Made by a program: the position numbers and the translations under genes
Shown: piece after piece, positions 36,918-46,844 of the stretch
How positions within the stretch are numbered: position 1 is the first letter of the stretch
How the letters are laid out: each line of letters opens with the position of its first letter
Assembly (NCBI RefSeq): GCF_003148845.1
Contig: NZ_QGHA01000002.1
Location: 852,974-916,973, forward strand
Direction of reading: 5' to 3'
DNA: 64,000 bases
Origin: Mucilaginibacter oryzae
GTDB lineage: Bacteria; Bacteroidota; Bacteroidia; Sphingobacteriales; Sphingobacteriaceae
Notes under the pieces: model-generated
What the model was told of the DNA's origin: nothing
The model's input: the letters and a program-made list of their open reading frames with translations, nothing else
Database searches by the model: none

Positions 36918-39413
36918 CTATTTTTTTCTTTTTACCCATTTAAAGGCTTCAAACCACCCGGCAGATAAAGCCCCCGCCCCTACGCTTATCATTATCTGTG
37001 ATGCGGTGGGCGATTCAAATTCAAAAAACTTTGCCAAAGGCCCTATATAAAGTAAGGCTAATCCCAGCAACAGGGTAAAAGCAAGCATCGGGAACATCAG
37101 CCGGTTTTTATACTTAAGGGTAACCCAAAGCGAATAGTAAAACGACCGGTTCACGAGGGTAAGCATGATATTGGCCGAGAGGAGGCAGCTAAAAACCATG
37201 GCGCGGGTTAACTGCTCGTTAAAACCTTTATTTACCGCATATTGGTATATCAACAAGGTTCCCGCGGTAATTACTAAACCCTGTATGATACTGGTCATCA
37301 ACTCGCTCCAATTGAAAAAGGTAGCGGCCAGTGGCCTCGGCGGCCTCAGCATCGTATTCTTTTCTATAGGTTCATTTTCGTAAACTACAGAACATGTGGG
37401 CCCCATGATCAGCTCCAGAAATATAATGTGAACCGGCGAGAAAATATTAGGGTAAACCCATCCTAATGCCAACGGTATAAAAACGGTGAGAATAATAGGT
37501 ATATGGATAGAAATAATGTACTGTATAGCCTTTTTAAGGTTGGTGTAAATACGCCGCCCCACGGCTATGGCGTCAACCATCTTTGACAGGTCATCCTCTA
37601 CCAGCACCAACGAAGCGGCATCTTTGGCTATTTCTGTTCCATTGGCACCCATGGCTATCCCGATATGCGCCGCCTTTAAGGCAGGCCCGTCATTAACCCC
37701 ATCCCCGGTCATTGCAACAATTTCACCTGCGGCTTTTAACGAATTAACAATCTTAAGCTTGGCATCGGGAAACATCCGGCTGAAAATATTCACGCGCTCT
37801 ACTTTTTCCCTGATCTCGTTTCCGGGCAGGGACAGCAGTTCATCGCCGGATAGCGTTTCATCGCCGTTACGAAAGCCTATTTCTTTTGCAATTGCCCGTG
37901 TAGTGAAGGGATTATCACCGGTTAGGATCTTCACTTTGATCCCCGCGTTGTAAAAAGCTTCCAGTACCTGCCTGATGTTCTTTTTGGGCGGATCGTAAAA
38001 CGCCACAAGGCCCGCGAAACTAAACCGGATTTCCTGCTGTGTTGCAGGAAACCCGTCCCCCTCAACAAGCCCCTTTCCTACACCTAATACCCGGAAACCT
38101 TCTGCAGATAATTCCCTGACAGCGCTTTCAACAATCTTACTATCTTCAACGCTCAAACCGGATACTGCCTGCAATGCCTCAGGGGCGCCCTTTGCCGCGA
38201 TGATCCTTGAGCCGCTGTTGTTTTCAAACACGTGTGTCATCATTGGCGGCTTGCCACCTAATGGGTATTCGTGAACCATGTGGTATCGCGGGCGTTCATC
38301 GGTACTGCAACTCTTTTTATAGGTTTCATGTAAAGCAACCTCCATAGGGTCGAAAGGAATGGGTTCGCTTGCCCACATGGCCAGTTCCACCAGTTGTTTT
38401 GCATCTTCATCCACCGGTTGGTCTGCATTAAAAAACTGCCCGGAAGCAAATACATACAACCTGGCAAGCTTCATCCGGTTCTCGGTCAACGTACCCGTTT
38501 TATCAGTACATATTACCGAGGCGCTGCCCAGCGTTTCAACTGTTTTAATTTGTTTTACTACAACCCCCAGCTGCATCAGCCGCCAGGCCCCCAAAGCCAT
38601 AAAGGTTGTAAAAGCTACGGGGATCTCTTCGGGCAAAATGCTCATGGCCAGCGTTAACGCCTTGGTAAGGCTGCCCAGCCAATCGGCAAAACGGAAATAG
38701 TTGATGCCCCAAACAACCACAAACACAATTACACCAGCAACAACCATCTTTTTTACAAATTTGTTGATCTGTAACTCAAGAGGTGTTTTTTCTGTTACTA
38801 TGGCTTCCAGCCCCCTGCCAATTTCAGCAAGGCGGGTTTGGTTGCCGATAGCAGAAACTACAACAACCGCAAGCCCGCTCGCCACTGTTGTACCCTGAAA
38901 TACAGCCGGGTTTTCACTCAAAGGATCTTTAAATACGGGTAGCGACTCGCCTGTCAGCACGCTCTCGTTAACAGAAAAGTCGTTGGAGCGCACTATCTTT
39001 CCATCAGCAGCTACAGACATCCCCTCTTCCACCATCAGGCTATCCCCCACAACCAGGTCGTCGCTATTGATATCAACCACAACGCCCTCCCTGATCACCC
39101 TGCACTTGGGCTGTGTAAAGTCTTTCAACTTATCCAAGGCAGCCTTGCTTCTGGCGTTCTGAAAAACAGAAATTCCGGCTACTAAAAATACCGCCAGCGC
39201 TAAAAACAAGGCGTCGCCATTTTGTCCCCTTATTAAATATATAACGGCGGTAACTAACAGTAAAATAACCATCGGCTCTCCGGCCAGGTCTTTTAACATA
39301 GTCAGGAAATCTGACCGCTTTTTAACCGAAAAACGATTAAGGCCGTACCGTTCCCTCGCGGCAATAACCTCCGCCTGGCTCAAACCCCGGATATCGAAAT
39401 TATTTTCAGTCAT
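36918..39413 (-). CDS. P2-type cation-transporting ATPase
   Basis: The 831-residue pump has the P-type motifs in order: TGES in VLTGESLPV, phosphorylated Asp304 in CTDKTGTLTENR, TGDNPFT and MTGDGVNDGPALK. About ten membrane helices are visible. The M4 motif is SILPEEIPVAF, not the PEGLP of Ca-ATPases, and the M6 motif is ELIMGPTCSVVYENEP, lacking the NLVTDGLPA of SERCA. The ion is therefore uncertain; a cation other than Ca is possible. The N-terminal part (GLSQAEVIAARERYGLN) is the P2 cation-ATPase N domain. It stands alone, converging with the signalling arm. Confidence 0.85.
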   Translation of the reverse strand: MTENNFDIRGLSQAEVIAARERYGLNRFSVKKRSDFLTMLKDLAGEPMVILLLVTAVIYLIRGQNGDALFLALAVFLVAGISVFQNARSKAALDKLKDFTQPKCRVIREGVVVDINSDDLVVGDSLMVEEGMSVAADGKIVRSNDFSVNESVLTGESLPVFKDPLSENPAVFQGTTVASGLAVVVVSAIGNQTRLAEIGRGLEAIVTEKTPLELQINKFVKKMVVAGVIVFVVVWGINYFRFADWLGSLTKALTLAMSILPEEIPVAFTTFMALGAWRLMQLGVVVKQIKTVETLGSASVICTDKTGTLTENRMKLARLYVFASGQFFNADQPVDEDAKQLVELAMWASEPIPFDPMEVALHETYKKSCSTDERPRYHMVHEYPLGGKPPMMTHVFENNSGSRIIAAKGAPEALQAVSGLSVEDSKIVESAVRELSAEGFRVLGVGKGLVEGDGFPATQQEIRFSFAGLVAFYDPPKKNIRQVLEAFYNAGIKVKILTGDNPFTTRAIAKEIGFRNGDETLSGDELLSLPGNEIREKVERVNIFSRMFPDAKLKIVNSLKAAGEIVAMTGDGVNDGPALKAAHIGIAMGANGTEIAKDAASLVLVEDDLSKMVDAIAVGRRIYTNLKKAIQYIISIHIPIILTVFIPLALGWVYPNIFSPVHIIFLELIMGPTCSVVYENEPIEKNTMLRPPRPLAATFFNWSELMTSIIQGLVITAGTLLIYQYAVNKGFNEQLTRAMVFSCLLSANIMLTLVNRSFYYSLWVTLKYKNRLMFPMLAFTLLLGLALLYIGPLAKFFEFESPTASQIMISVGAGALSAGWFEAFKWVKRKK

Positions 39414-39530
39414 TGGTTACTTGCATCGATTAAAAAAGAACCCTGTACTTTAAGCCTGCTTAGTTACCTCGCTCATTTTAACAAAATCTAAATAACACGT
39501 ATTAAAAGAGTTATACAATATAGTATAAAA

Positions 39531-39914
39531 TTACATCCATTCCGCGGCGAAACGGTAAAATTCGTGCCGCAGATCGTTAAAAATCTTTTCTTCGGTAATA
39601 TAGTTTTCGTGTAGGCGGCCGTGCCCGGCGGCAACGTTTTCAGAAATCACATTGCCGGTAATCAATAATTCGGCCTCTATTTCCTGGTCGTTTGCTTGAA
39701 TATCCTCCTTCAGCTTGTTCAGATATTCGTGGTGGATGCTGAATTGATTTTGAAAATGCTCAACTTTTTCCTGCACTTCACGCGCTGTGTTATCTGTCGC
39801 TACTTCCTGTAGCCGCTCCTGTAAAATGTTAAGTTCTTGTATATAAAACTCAACGGCCCTCAAAGCATCATTATTGAGGTTTTTAACGTATTTGATATTG
39901 ATATGATTTTTCAT
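39531..39914 (-). CDS. Small helical protein of unknown function
   Basis: Starting at ATG 39912-39914 (MKNHINIKYVKN) gives 127 residues; an upstream in-frame start at 39968 would add 18 residues of doubtful value. The sequence is mostly helix with coiled-coil stretches (AVEFYIQELNILQERLQEV and YLNKLKEDIQANDQEIEAE) and a His-rich middle (HFQNQFSIHHEY, HGRLHENYITEE). It is acidic and has no signal peptide. It lies between the P-type ATPase and the glucan phosphorylase, not obviously co-transcribed with either. I do not recognise the family. Confidence 0.65.
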   Translation of the reverse strand: MKNHINIKYVKNLNNDALRAVEFYIQELNILQERLQEVATDNTAREVQEKVEHFQNQFSIHHEYLNKLKEDIQANDQEIEAELLITGNVISENVAAGHGRLHENYITEEKIFNDLRHEFYRFAAEWM

Positions 39915-40072
39915 GGTACAAAGCTGCAGTGTACGCTGCATGAGCGGAATGACGGCCGACAATTGCAAGTGTGATCTTCGTCATGCAGGGTTAAATCAAC
40001 GTTTAACGGCATAAATGATCATCATCAATTTTTTTACAGCGGTATTGTCATTTCGCGGCCAAAGCTGCAACC

Positions 40073-40080
40073 TAAATTTG
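40073..40080 (+). promoter_or_regulatory. -7 promoter element for the phosphorylase gene
   Basis: TAAATTTG fits TAnnTTTG 100 bases before ATG 40180. TTG at 40045-40047 is 25 bases upstream, longer than the usual spacing. Confidence 0.4.
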
Positions 40081-40179
40081 CGGCATTGTTAAACTTGGCA
40101 ATGGCCATATTTAGCAAGGAACTAAAGGCGGGGTAAGTATAAAGGCCGTGCCGCAAATAATTTATTAAACAAACTATTT

Positions 40180-41829
40180 ATGATAACCAGGAATGAAATT
40201 TTCGGGTATACGCCCGATGAAAAATACCAAACCAGCGTAGCCTACTTTTCGATGGAATTTGCTATTGACCAGGCGCTGAAGATTTACAGCGGCGGGCTCG
40301 GTTTTTTATCGGGTTCGCACTTGCGTAGCGCCTATGAGTTGAAGCAAAATCTGATCGGGATTGGCATTTTGTGGACATATGGTTATTATGACCAGTTAAG
40401 GGATAGCGAAGGCCTGATGAAAGCAGCGTTTATACGTAAAGAATACGCGTTTTTAAAAGATTCAGGCATCGTTTTCCAGGTAACCGTTCATGATGCCCCT
40501 GTGCATGTAAAGGCATATTTGCTGCCGCCTGCAACATTCGGAACGGCCCCGTTATTCCTGCTGAGTACTGATATCAGCGAAAACGATGAGCTTTCGCGGT
40601 CAATAACCCATTGCCTGTACGACCCTAATGAAGCCACACGCATCGCGCAAAGCATTGTATTGGGTATTGGTGGTGCAACTTTGCTCGACCTTTTGGGATT
40701 GGAACCGGAGATCTATCATATGAACGAGGGGCATTCGGTAGCGCTTAATTTTTACCTGTTTGATAAATTTAAAAACCTTGCCGAAATAAAAAAGCGCGTA
40801 GTTTTTACAACCCATACCCCCGAAATAGCCGGTAACGAATCGCACAGCTACAAGCTGTTAAAAGAGATGTCGTTCTTTTATCACCTACCGGATGCTGAGG
40901 CGAAGCTAATGCCCGGCATAGAAGGCGACCGGTTTAATTATACCCTCGCGGCACTCAAATTTGCAGGAAAAGCGAATGGTGTTTCAAAACTCCATGGTGA
41001 GGTTGCCCGGCAAATGTGGGGTGGAAACCAGGGTGTATGCGAAATCACCTCGATCACCAACGCGCAAAACAAAGCTTATTGGGGCGAGCAGGAACTTAAC
41101 GAAGCGTTTGCCGGTAATGCTGACGACCGCATGATCGCCTGGAAAAAACGAATGAAAAGGAACTTGTTCAAAGTGGTTGCCGACCAGTGCGGTAAGCTTT
41201 TTGACGAAAACATATTAACCATTGTTTGGGCGCGGCGTTTCGCGGGCTACAAACGGGCCGACCTGATCATGAAGGACTGGGAGCGTTTTACCCGTTTGAT
41301 AGAACGAAGTGATTTACCGGTACAGTTAATCTGGGCAGGTAAACCTTATCCCGAAGACGAAGACTCTATAAATGAGTTTAACCAGATCATTGTTAAAACC
41401 AGGCTGTTTAAACGCTGCGCGGTATTGACCGGTTACGAGCTTACACTATCAGCTACGTTAAAAAAAGGATCGGATGTATGGCTTAACAACCCGAGGCTTT
41501 ATCATGAGGCATCGGGCACCAGCGGCATGACGGCAGCCATGAACGGAAGCATAAACATTTCAATGCCAGATGGTTGGGTTCCTGAATTTGCGAAGGACGG
41601 GAATAATTGCTTCCTGATTAAGCCTGCTCCGGGTACTGAATCTGAAGACGAAAAGGATTTTACAGAGAACAGGAACCTTATGGATACGTTGGAAAACGTG
41701 GTACTGCCTATGTATTATCATAACCAGGATCAATGGCTCTCTGTTATGAAGCAGGCGGCAAATGACGTGGCCCCGGCCTTCGATTCGGCCAGGATGGCCG
41801 ACGAATATTATTTAAAAATGTACCGTTAA
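40180..41829 (+). CDS. Short alpha-glucan phosphorylase-like protein (GT35)
   Basis: The 549-residue protein belongs to the short GT35 group. Recognisable motifs: SMEFAIDQALKIYSGGLGFL, GIGILWTYGYYDQ, MNEGHSVAL, VWARRFAGYKRADLIM and HEASGTSGMTAAMNGSIN. Phosphorylases have a pyridoxal-phosphate Lys after the GM (EAxGxxxMKxxxN). Here that residue is Thr451; the DNA codon is ACG at 41530-41532. So the enzyme may not be a standard phosphorylase. It could be a glycosyltransferase or a regulatory relative. The promoter element at 40073 and the convergent terminator at 41877 mark it as a single-gene unit. Location cytoplasmic. Confidence 0.82.
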   Translation: MITRNEIFGYTPDEKYQTSVAYFSMEFAIDQALKIYSGGLGFLSGSHLRSAYELKQNLIGIGILWTYGYYDQLRDSEGLMKAAFIRKEYAFLKDSGIVFQVTVHDAPVHVKAYLLPPATFGTAPLFLLSTDISENDELSRSITHCLYDPNEATRIAQSIVLGIGGATLLDLLGLEPEIYHMNEGHSVALNFYLFDKFKNLAEIKKRVVFTTHTPEIAGNESHSYKLLKEMSFFYHLPDAEAKLMPGIEGDRFNYTLAALKFAGKANGVSKLHGEVARQMWGGNQGVCEITSITNAQNKAYWGEQELNEAFAGNADDRMIAWKKRMKRNLFKVVADQCGKLFDENILTIVWARRFAGYKRADLIMKDWERFTRLIERSDLPVQLIWAGKPYPEDEDSINEFNQIIVKTRLFKRCAVLTGYELTLSATLKKGSDVWLNNPRLYHEASGTSGMTAAMNGSINISMPDGWVPEFAKDGNNCFLIKPAPGTESEDEKDFTENRNLMDTLENVVLPMYYHNQDQWLSVMKQAANDVAPAFDSARMADEYYLKMYR

Positions 41830-41876
41830 TGAGTACCGGAAACAAACATATTTTGTACCCCGTTGATATGCAACAT

Positions 41877-41906
41877 TTATTGCCCGGCTTTTTTACCGGG
41901 CAATAA
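41877..41906. terminator. Bidirectional terminator between convergent genes
   Basis: A perfect 11-bp stem, arms 41877-41887 (TTATTGCCCGG) and 41896-41906, with loop CTTTTTTA, sits between the phosphorylase stop (41829) and the VF530 stop (41935). It can serve both directions. Confidence 0.65.
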
Positions 41907-41934
41907 TTAAATCCTGAATTGATCATCCAATCAG

Positions 41935-42156
41935 TTAATCGCGGTTCAGGTATAATTCTTCAACCTTTTTACGGGCCCAATCCGTTTTCCTTAAAAATTT
42001 CAGGCTCGATTTAATGCTCGGGTTATCGTTAAAGCAATTAATGCGGATACGTGTGCCAAGCTCTTTCCATCCATAATGAGCCACCAGCTCGGTTATTATA
42101 GCTTCAAGTGTTTTTCCGTGGAGCGGATTATTGGGCTGTTGTTGCATATCGCACAA
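41935..42156 (-). CDS. VF530-family (DUF2132) DNA-binding protein
   Basis: The 73-residue protein reads [22 protein letters not shown], then [35 protein letters not shown]. This is the pattern of the VF530 family: a GKTLE start, the [18 protein letters not shown] core and 70-90 residues. A solution structure of a family member suggested DNA binding, but the biological role is unknown. It is monocistronic and divergent from the propeller kinase gene. The family match is strong; the function is only by relation. Confidence 0.85.
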   Translation of the reverse strand: MCDMQQQPNNPLHGKTLEAIITELVAHYGWKELGTRIRINCFNDNPSIKSSLKFLRKTDWARKKVEELYLNRD

Positions 42157-42321
42157 AAGTAAATCTTTGTTTCGGTAAAATAGTATAACCTAATTTGTTA
42201 ACATTCCGTTTAAACAGCTAAGCGCTTATGGACTGACGTTTAATAAATAATAAATTTTATTAAATTTAAAGCTGCAAGGCGCCCTTTAAACCGCTGCTTC
42301 AAATTGCCCAATAATATTTTA

Positions 42322-45300
42322 ATGAATAGCTTTAAGTGTTACCTTGTTTTGCTGTTGCAGGCTATTACACTATGCGCATTTCCGCAAAACCGTCCGCTCC
42401 ATTTTCAGCATATAGGTAGTAACGAAGGTCTTTCTGAACTAAATATCAACGCTATTTTCCAGGATAGCCGGGGATTTATATGGGTGGGAACCCGCGATGG
42501 GCTTAACCGTTACGATGGCAATAAATTTAAGGTATTTAAAAATATAAACGGCGATACCACCAGCCTTAGCAACAGTATTGTGCAGGATATTGTTGAAGAT
42601 GCAAAGGGCAATCTCTGGATCTCGACCAGCGGCGGCGGTTTGAATATGTATAATCGCAACAAAGATCGCTTTTACCACTATCGTCATAATACAAAAAGCA
42701 CCAATTCCATCAGCAGCGATATGCTGGTTAAAATAGCCTTCGATAAAACGGGCAGCCTGTGGATCTGCAATCAGAAGGAAGGGTTGGACCGGTTTGATAT
42801 CGGCAAAAATAAATTCAGCCATTATAAATATAACCCAGCCGATAGCAATAGCCTGAGCGACAATAATACGCGCGTTGTTTATGTTGACAGGGCAAATAAT
42901 TTGTGGATAGGCACCACTTATGGTGGCCTTAACCTGTATAACCGGCAAACCAACAATTTCACCCGGTTTACGCAGGTTACGGGCGATCCTTCATCGCTCT
43001 CATCAAACAAAATCAACGCTATTTTTGAGGATAGCAGGCGCCGCCTTTGGGTAGGTGTAAGCGATGGCGGGATTAATCTGTACAACGCGGGAACAAAAAA
43101 TTTCACCCATTTTAAAAATGATCCGCATAACAGTAATTCATTGTCGTACAACAGTGTGCAGTGCCTTACCGAAGATAGCGGCGGCAACCTTTGGATAGGT
43201 ACCGAAAACGGCGGCCTGAGCATTTTTAATTATGCAACCAATAACTTTAACAACCACCTTCAGGATGATGTAGATAACAGCAGTATCGCCAACAACTCGG
43301 TAGATGTTATCCTGCGCGACAGGAGTGGCAATATCTGGATTGGCGCTTTTGCATCGGGCTTGAATTTTTATAAAAAAACACGCGAAAATTTTATCCATTA
43401 CAAGCATAACGCTTCCAAAACAAGCCTCTCGAACAATTTTGTACTGAGCATTTACGAGGACCGGAAAAACAGGGTCTGGCTGGGTACCGATGGCGGCGGA
43501 CTTAATTATTTTGACCAGGAAACAGGAAATTTTAAAGCCTATAAACACAGCGATAACGATAAAAACACCGTTTGCGGCAATTATGTACTGGCTATAAATG
43601 AGGATGCCAAAAACAACCTTTGGGTAGGCACCTGGGGCGATGGGGTGAGTGTGATGAACCCGCAAAACAACTCGTTCAAATCATACCGTCATCATGATAA
43701 GGATACCAACAGCATAGGTGGGAATAACATTTACGCCATTGAAAAAACAAAGGATGGAAAGATGTGGTTCGGCACCATAGGTGCCGGACTTGACCGTTTT
43801 GATCCTAAAACCAATAAGTTTACCCATTACCGGCACGATGCGAACAATCCCAGGAGTATCGGCAGCGACAATATCAATTCGCTGCTTACCGATTCGAAGG
43901 GGAACCTTTGGGTAGGTACCAACTATGGCGGCGTTAGTTTGTACGATAGCCTGACTAACGGGTTTGAACCGGTACAAAGCAAAAAGCTGAACAGCGCCTT
44001 ATACAATAATACCGCCCTTGATTTGTTTGAAGATCACCTGGGCAACATATGGATTTGTACTTACAGTGGCCTTTACCGTTTAAATCCGGCTACAGGTAAG
44101 GTCACTAATTTCACGATGGCGGATGGTCTCCCGGCCAATTACACCTACGCGGCCAGGGAAGATAATAAAGGTAATGTGTGGATCAGCACCAACAAAGGGC
44201 TTTCCCGTTATAACCCTCAGACCAATAAATTCAGAAATTTCAATATCGAAGACGGGCTGCAGGCCGACGAGTATAAACCGCATTCGGCCATGCGAAGCCA
44301 CGATGGCACGCTTTATTTCGGCGGCGTTAACGGCTTTAATATGTTCCGTCCGGATAACATCGCGGATAATATTTATAACCCGACCCTGGTATTAACTGAT
44401 TTTCAGATCTTTAATAAATCCATCCGGGTAGCGCAAAACAGCAATGACCCATCGCCGCTAAAAGAAGACATTTCCGAAGCAAAATCAATCACCCTGAAGC
44501 ATTCGCAATCGGTAATCTCCTTCGATTATGTTTCGATGGATTACGCGCTGAGCAACCGGGAATCTTACGCCTACATGCTGGAGGGGTTTGATAAAGCCTG
44601 GAATTATGTGGGCAACAAAAACTCGGCTACCTATACCAATCTCCCGCCCGGAGACTATACCTTCAGGGTAAAAAGCCGGGATACTGAAGGCAGATGGTCA
44701 AAAAACGAGGTTAGCCTTCAGGTAACTGTGTTGCCGCCTTTCTGGCTTACCTGGTGGTTTATCAGCCTCGCTGTTTTATTGATAGCCGCCATTATTTACG
44801 GAGCTTACCGCTATAAGGTAAACCTGCTGATCAGGCAAAAGCGAATACTTGAAGAACAAGTTGCTGAGCGCACAGCCGAAGTGATGCAGCAATCGGAAGA
44901 ACTGCGGGTGCAATCTGAAAACCTGAAGGAATTAAATAACGAATTGCAAAGCCAATCGGAAGAGTTGCAGGCTGTTAACGAAGAATTACTGGCCCAGTCG
45001 GAAGAATTGCAATTACAAAGAGAACAGGAACGTGAGGCCCGCGAAGAAGCCGACAAAGCCAACCAGGCCAAGAGCGTATTTTTAGCCACCATGAGCCATG
45101 AGATCAGGACCCCGATGAACGGTGTTATAGGCATGGCTTCCCTGTTAGGCGAAACCGAGCTTAACCCCGAGCAACGGGATTATACCGATACCATCATATC
45201 ATGCGGTGATAGCCTGGTGAATGTAATTAATGATATCCTTGATTTTTCGAAGATAGAATCGGGCAAGATGGACCTGGAACAGGAAGATTTTGATTTGCGC

Positions 45301-46623
45301 CTTTGTATTGAAGAAGTGATGGACATTTTTTCGCAAACCGCTGCCAAACGCGAACTGGAACTGGTTTACCAGATTGATCCTGCCCTGCCGGGCCAAATTA
45401 TCGGCGATAGCCTGCGGCTTAAACAGGTGCTTACCAACTTAACCGGCAACGCCGTAAAATTTACCGAGCACGGCGAGGTTTTTATCAAGGTATTTTTGTC
45501 GAAAACCATTAACGACCGGGAAATTGAAATAGGTTTTAGCGTAATGGATACCGGCATTGGCATCCCCGAAGATAAACTTCCAACGCTTTTTAATGCCTTT
45601 ACCCAGGTAGATTCGTCGACCACGCGGAAATACGGCGGCACAGGCCTGGGGCTGGTGATCAGCGAGCGACTGGTGAAACTTATGGGTGGCGAAATTTGGG
45701 CGGAGAGCTTTTTTGGTGAGGGATCTGTATTTGTATTTACCATTAAAACAACGATCAGTAAAAAAACATCGAAAGCCCCGATCATATTTGATGCAGCCGA
45801 ACTGGCGGGTAAAAGCGTATTGATTGTTGACGATAACAAAACCAACCGTTTTATATTACAAACACAACTGGAGCAATGGGGAATTGAAACAGCGGTGGCA
45901 GCATCGGGTAAGCAGGCCATGGAGATCCTCGCCGAAGCCGATAGCTTTAACCTGGTAATCACCGACATGGAAATGCCCGAAATGGACGGGGTAAGCCTTG
46001 CAAGGGCTATCAAAGAAAAGTATTCTGCCTTGCCGGTAATTATGTTAAGCTCCATAGGCGATGGATCGAAACGTAAATATCCGGGCCTTTTTTCAAGTAT
46101 ATTGACCAAGCCTGTAAAGCAGGCTCAGTTAGGCAAAAGCATACAGGCCGAGTTTCAGGGCAAAGCAGTTGCTCCATCAGCAGGCGATAAAACAGATAAA
46201 TTGTTTGATGCCGGTTTTGCCGGTGCCCACCCTTTGAACATATTGGTTGCCGAAGACAATGTGATAAATCAGAAACTTATAAGCCGCATGCTCGAAAAAC
46301 TGGGTTATCACTTCACGCTTGCTCAAAACGGCTACGAAGCGCTCGAAAAATTAAAAGCCGACCCAAATTTTGATGTTGTTTTTATGGACGTGCAGATGCC
46401 TGAAATGGACGGTTTTGAAGCTACCCGGCACATCAGGCAATATGCCTTTAAGCAACCTTTTATCATAGCCATGACAGCCAACGCAGGCCCTGACGACCGC
46501 GACCTTTGCATTGCCGAGGGTATGGACGATTATGTTGCCAAACCCATGAAAACCGAAGCGCTGATTAATGTATTAAGGGCAGCATATAAAATGATGAAAA
46601 GGCCTAATGGCAAGTATGTGTAA
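42322..46623 (+). CDS. Extracytoplasmic-propeller hybrid histidine kinase with two receivers
   Basis: I chose ATG 42322 ([20 protein letters not shown]), which gives a signal peptide and 1433 residues; a TTG six codons upstream is unlikely. The periplasmic part has about 14 reg_prop repeats (motif LWIGT-GGLN-YN with spacer), making two seven-bladed propellers, then a Y_Y_Y domain (about 745-810) and one membrane helix near 820 ([16 protein letters not shown]). The coiled coil 845-905 has QSEELR-type repeats. HisKA has His925 ([14 protein letters not shown]), then HATPase, and receivers with Asp1215 ([11 protein letters not shown]) and Asp1356 ([11 protein letters not shown]). No AraC domain or HPt follows, unlike most such hybrids. 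Confidence 0.9.
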   Translation: MNSFKCYLVLLLQAITLCAFPQNRPLHFQHIGSNEGLSELNINAIFQDSRGFIWVGTRDGLNRYDGNKFKVFKNINGDTTSLSNSIVQDIVEDAKGNLWISTSGGGLNMYNRNKDRFYHYRHNTKSTNSISSDMLVKIAFDKTGSLWICNQKEGLDRFDIGKNKFSHYKYNPADSNSLSDNNTRVVYVDRANNLWIGTTYGGLNLYNRQTNNFTRFTQVTGDPSSLSSNKINAIFEDSRRRLWVGVSDGGINLYNAGTKNFTHFKNDPHNSNSLSYNSVQCLTEDSGGNLWIGTENGGLSIFNYATNNFNNHLQDDVDNSSIANNSVDVILRDRSGNIWIGAFASGLNFYKKTRENFIHYKHNASKTSLSNNFVLSIYEDRKNRVWLGTDGGGLNYFDQETGNFKAYKHSDNDKNTVCGNYVLAINEDAKNNLWVGTWGDGVSVMNPQNNSFKSYRHHDKDTNSIGGNNIYAIEKTKDGKMWFGTIGAGLDRFDPKTNKFTHYRHDANNPRSIGSDNINSLLTDSKGNLWVGTNYGGVSLYDSLTNGFEPVQSKKLNSALYNNTALDLFEDHLGNIWICTYSGLYRLNPATGKVTNFTMADGLPANYTYAAREDNKGNVWISTNKGLSRYNPQTNKFRNFNIEDGLQADEYKPHSAMRSHDGTLYFGGVNGFNMFRPDNIADNIYNPTLVLTDFQIFNKSIRVAQNSNDPSPLKEDISEAKSITLKHSQSVISFDYVSMDYALSNRESYAYMLEGFDKAWNYVGNKNSATYTNLPPGDYTFRVKSRDTEGRWSKNEVSLQVTVLPPFWLTWWFISLAVLLIAAIIYGAYRYKVNLLIRQKRILEEQVAERTAEVMQQSEELRVQSENLKELNNELQSQSEELQAVNEELLAQSEELQLQREQEREAREEADKANQAKSVFLATMSHEIRTPMNGVIGMASLLGETELNPEQRDYTDTIISCGDSLVNVINDILDFSKIESGKMDLEQEDFDLRLCIEEVMDIFSQTAAKRELELVYQIDPALPGQIIGDSLRLKQVLTNLTGNAVKFTEHGEVFIKVFLSKTINDREIEIGFSVMDTGIGIPEDKLPTLFNAFTQVDSSTTRKYGGTGLGLVISERLVKLMGGEIWAESFFGEGSVFVFTIKTTISKKTSKAPIIFDAAELAGKSVLIVDDNKTNRFILQTQLEQWGIETAVAASGKQAMEILAEADSFNLVITDMEMPEMDGVSLARAIKEKYSALPVIMLSSIGDGSKRKYPGLFSSILTKPVKQAQLGKSIQAEFQGKAVAPSAGDKTDKLFDAGFAGAHPLNILVAEDNVINQKLISRMLEKLGYHFTLAQNGYEALEKLKADPNFDVVFMDVQMPEMDGFEATRHIRQYAFKQPFIIAMTANAGPDDRDLCIAEGMDDYVAKPMKTEALINVLRAAYKMMKRPNGKYV

Positions 46624-46673
46624 ACCTGCCGTTCAATACCAATTGGCGCTAAAAGGGTGTATCTCACTACAAT

Positions 46674-46686
46674 TGTTACAGTAACA
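46674..46686. promoter_or_regulatory. Palindrome upstream of the Gfo/Idh promoter
   Basis: TGTTAC-A-GTAACA is a perfect 6-1-6 inverted repeat ending 14 bases before the -33 box. A regulator site is possible but not shown. Confidence 0.35.
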
Positions 46687-46699
46687 GTTACCAACCCCG

Positions 46700-46730
46700 T
46701 TTGCATTTTAATGCAATTCTTCGATATTTG
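46700..46730 (+). promoter_or_regulatory. Bacteroidota promoter for the Gfo/Idh gene
   Basis: TTTG at 46700-46703 (-33) and GATATTTG at 46723-46730 (-7, one mismatch to TAnnTTTG) are separated by exactly 19 bases. This is the best promoter in the window. The start would be near 46737, giving a 5' untranslated region of about 108 bases. Confidence 0.6.
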
Positions 46731-46844
46731 ATTTAGCTGCGTTTAAGCGAGGCTTTTAAACCAATTTACCTTTAACAACTCAATAGCGTATGGCTTTGGT
46801 ATGCGTTATTGCTGTATCAAAATCTGCAACTCAAAATCTACATT

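Noticed and set aside
42322..44400. Repeated DNA motifs suggesting a repeat array
   Set aside because: They are imperfect codon-level repeats for propeller blades (LWIGT type) inside one gene, not CRISPR or tandem DNA repeats.
45366..46109. Long open frame (247 codons) on the minus strand
   Set aside because: It lies opposite the HATPase and receiver codons of the propeller kinase, and its product matches nothing; it is an antisense shadow.
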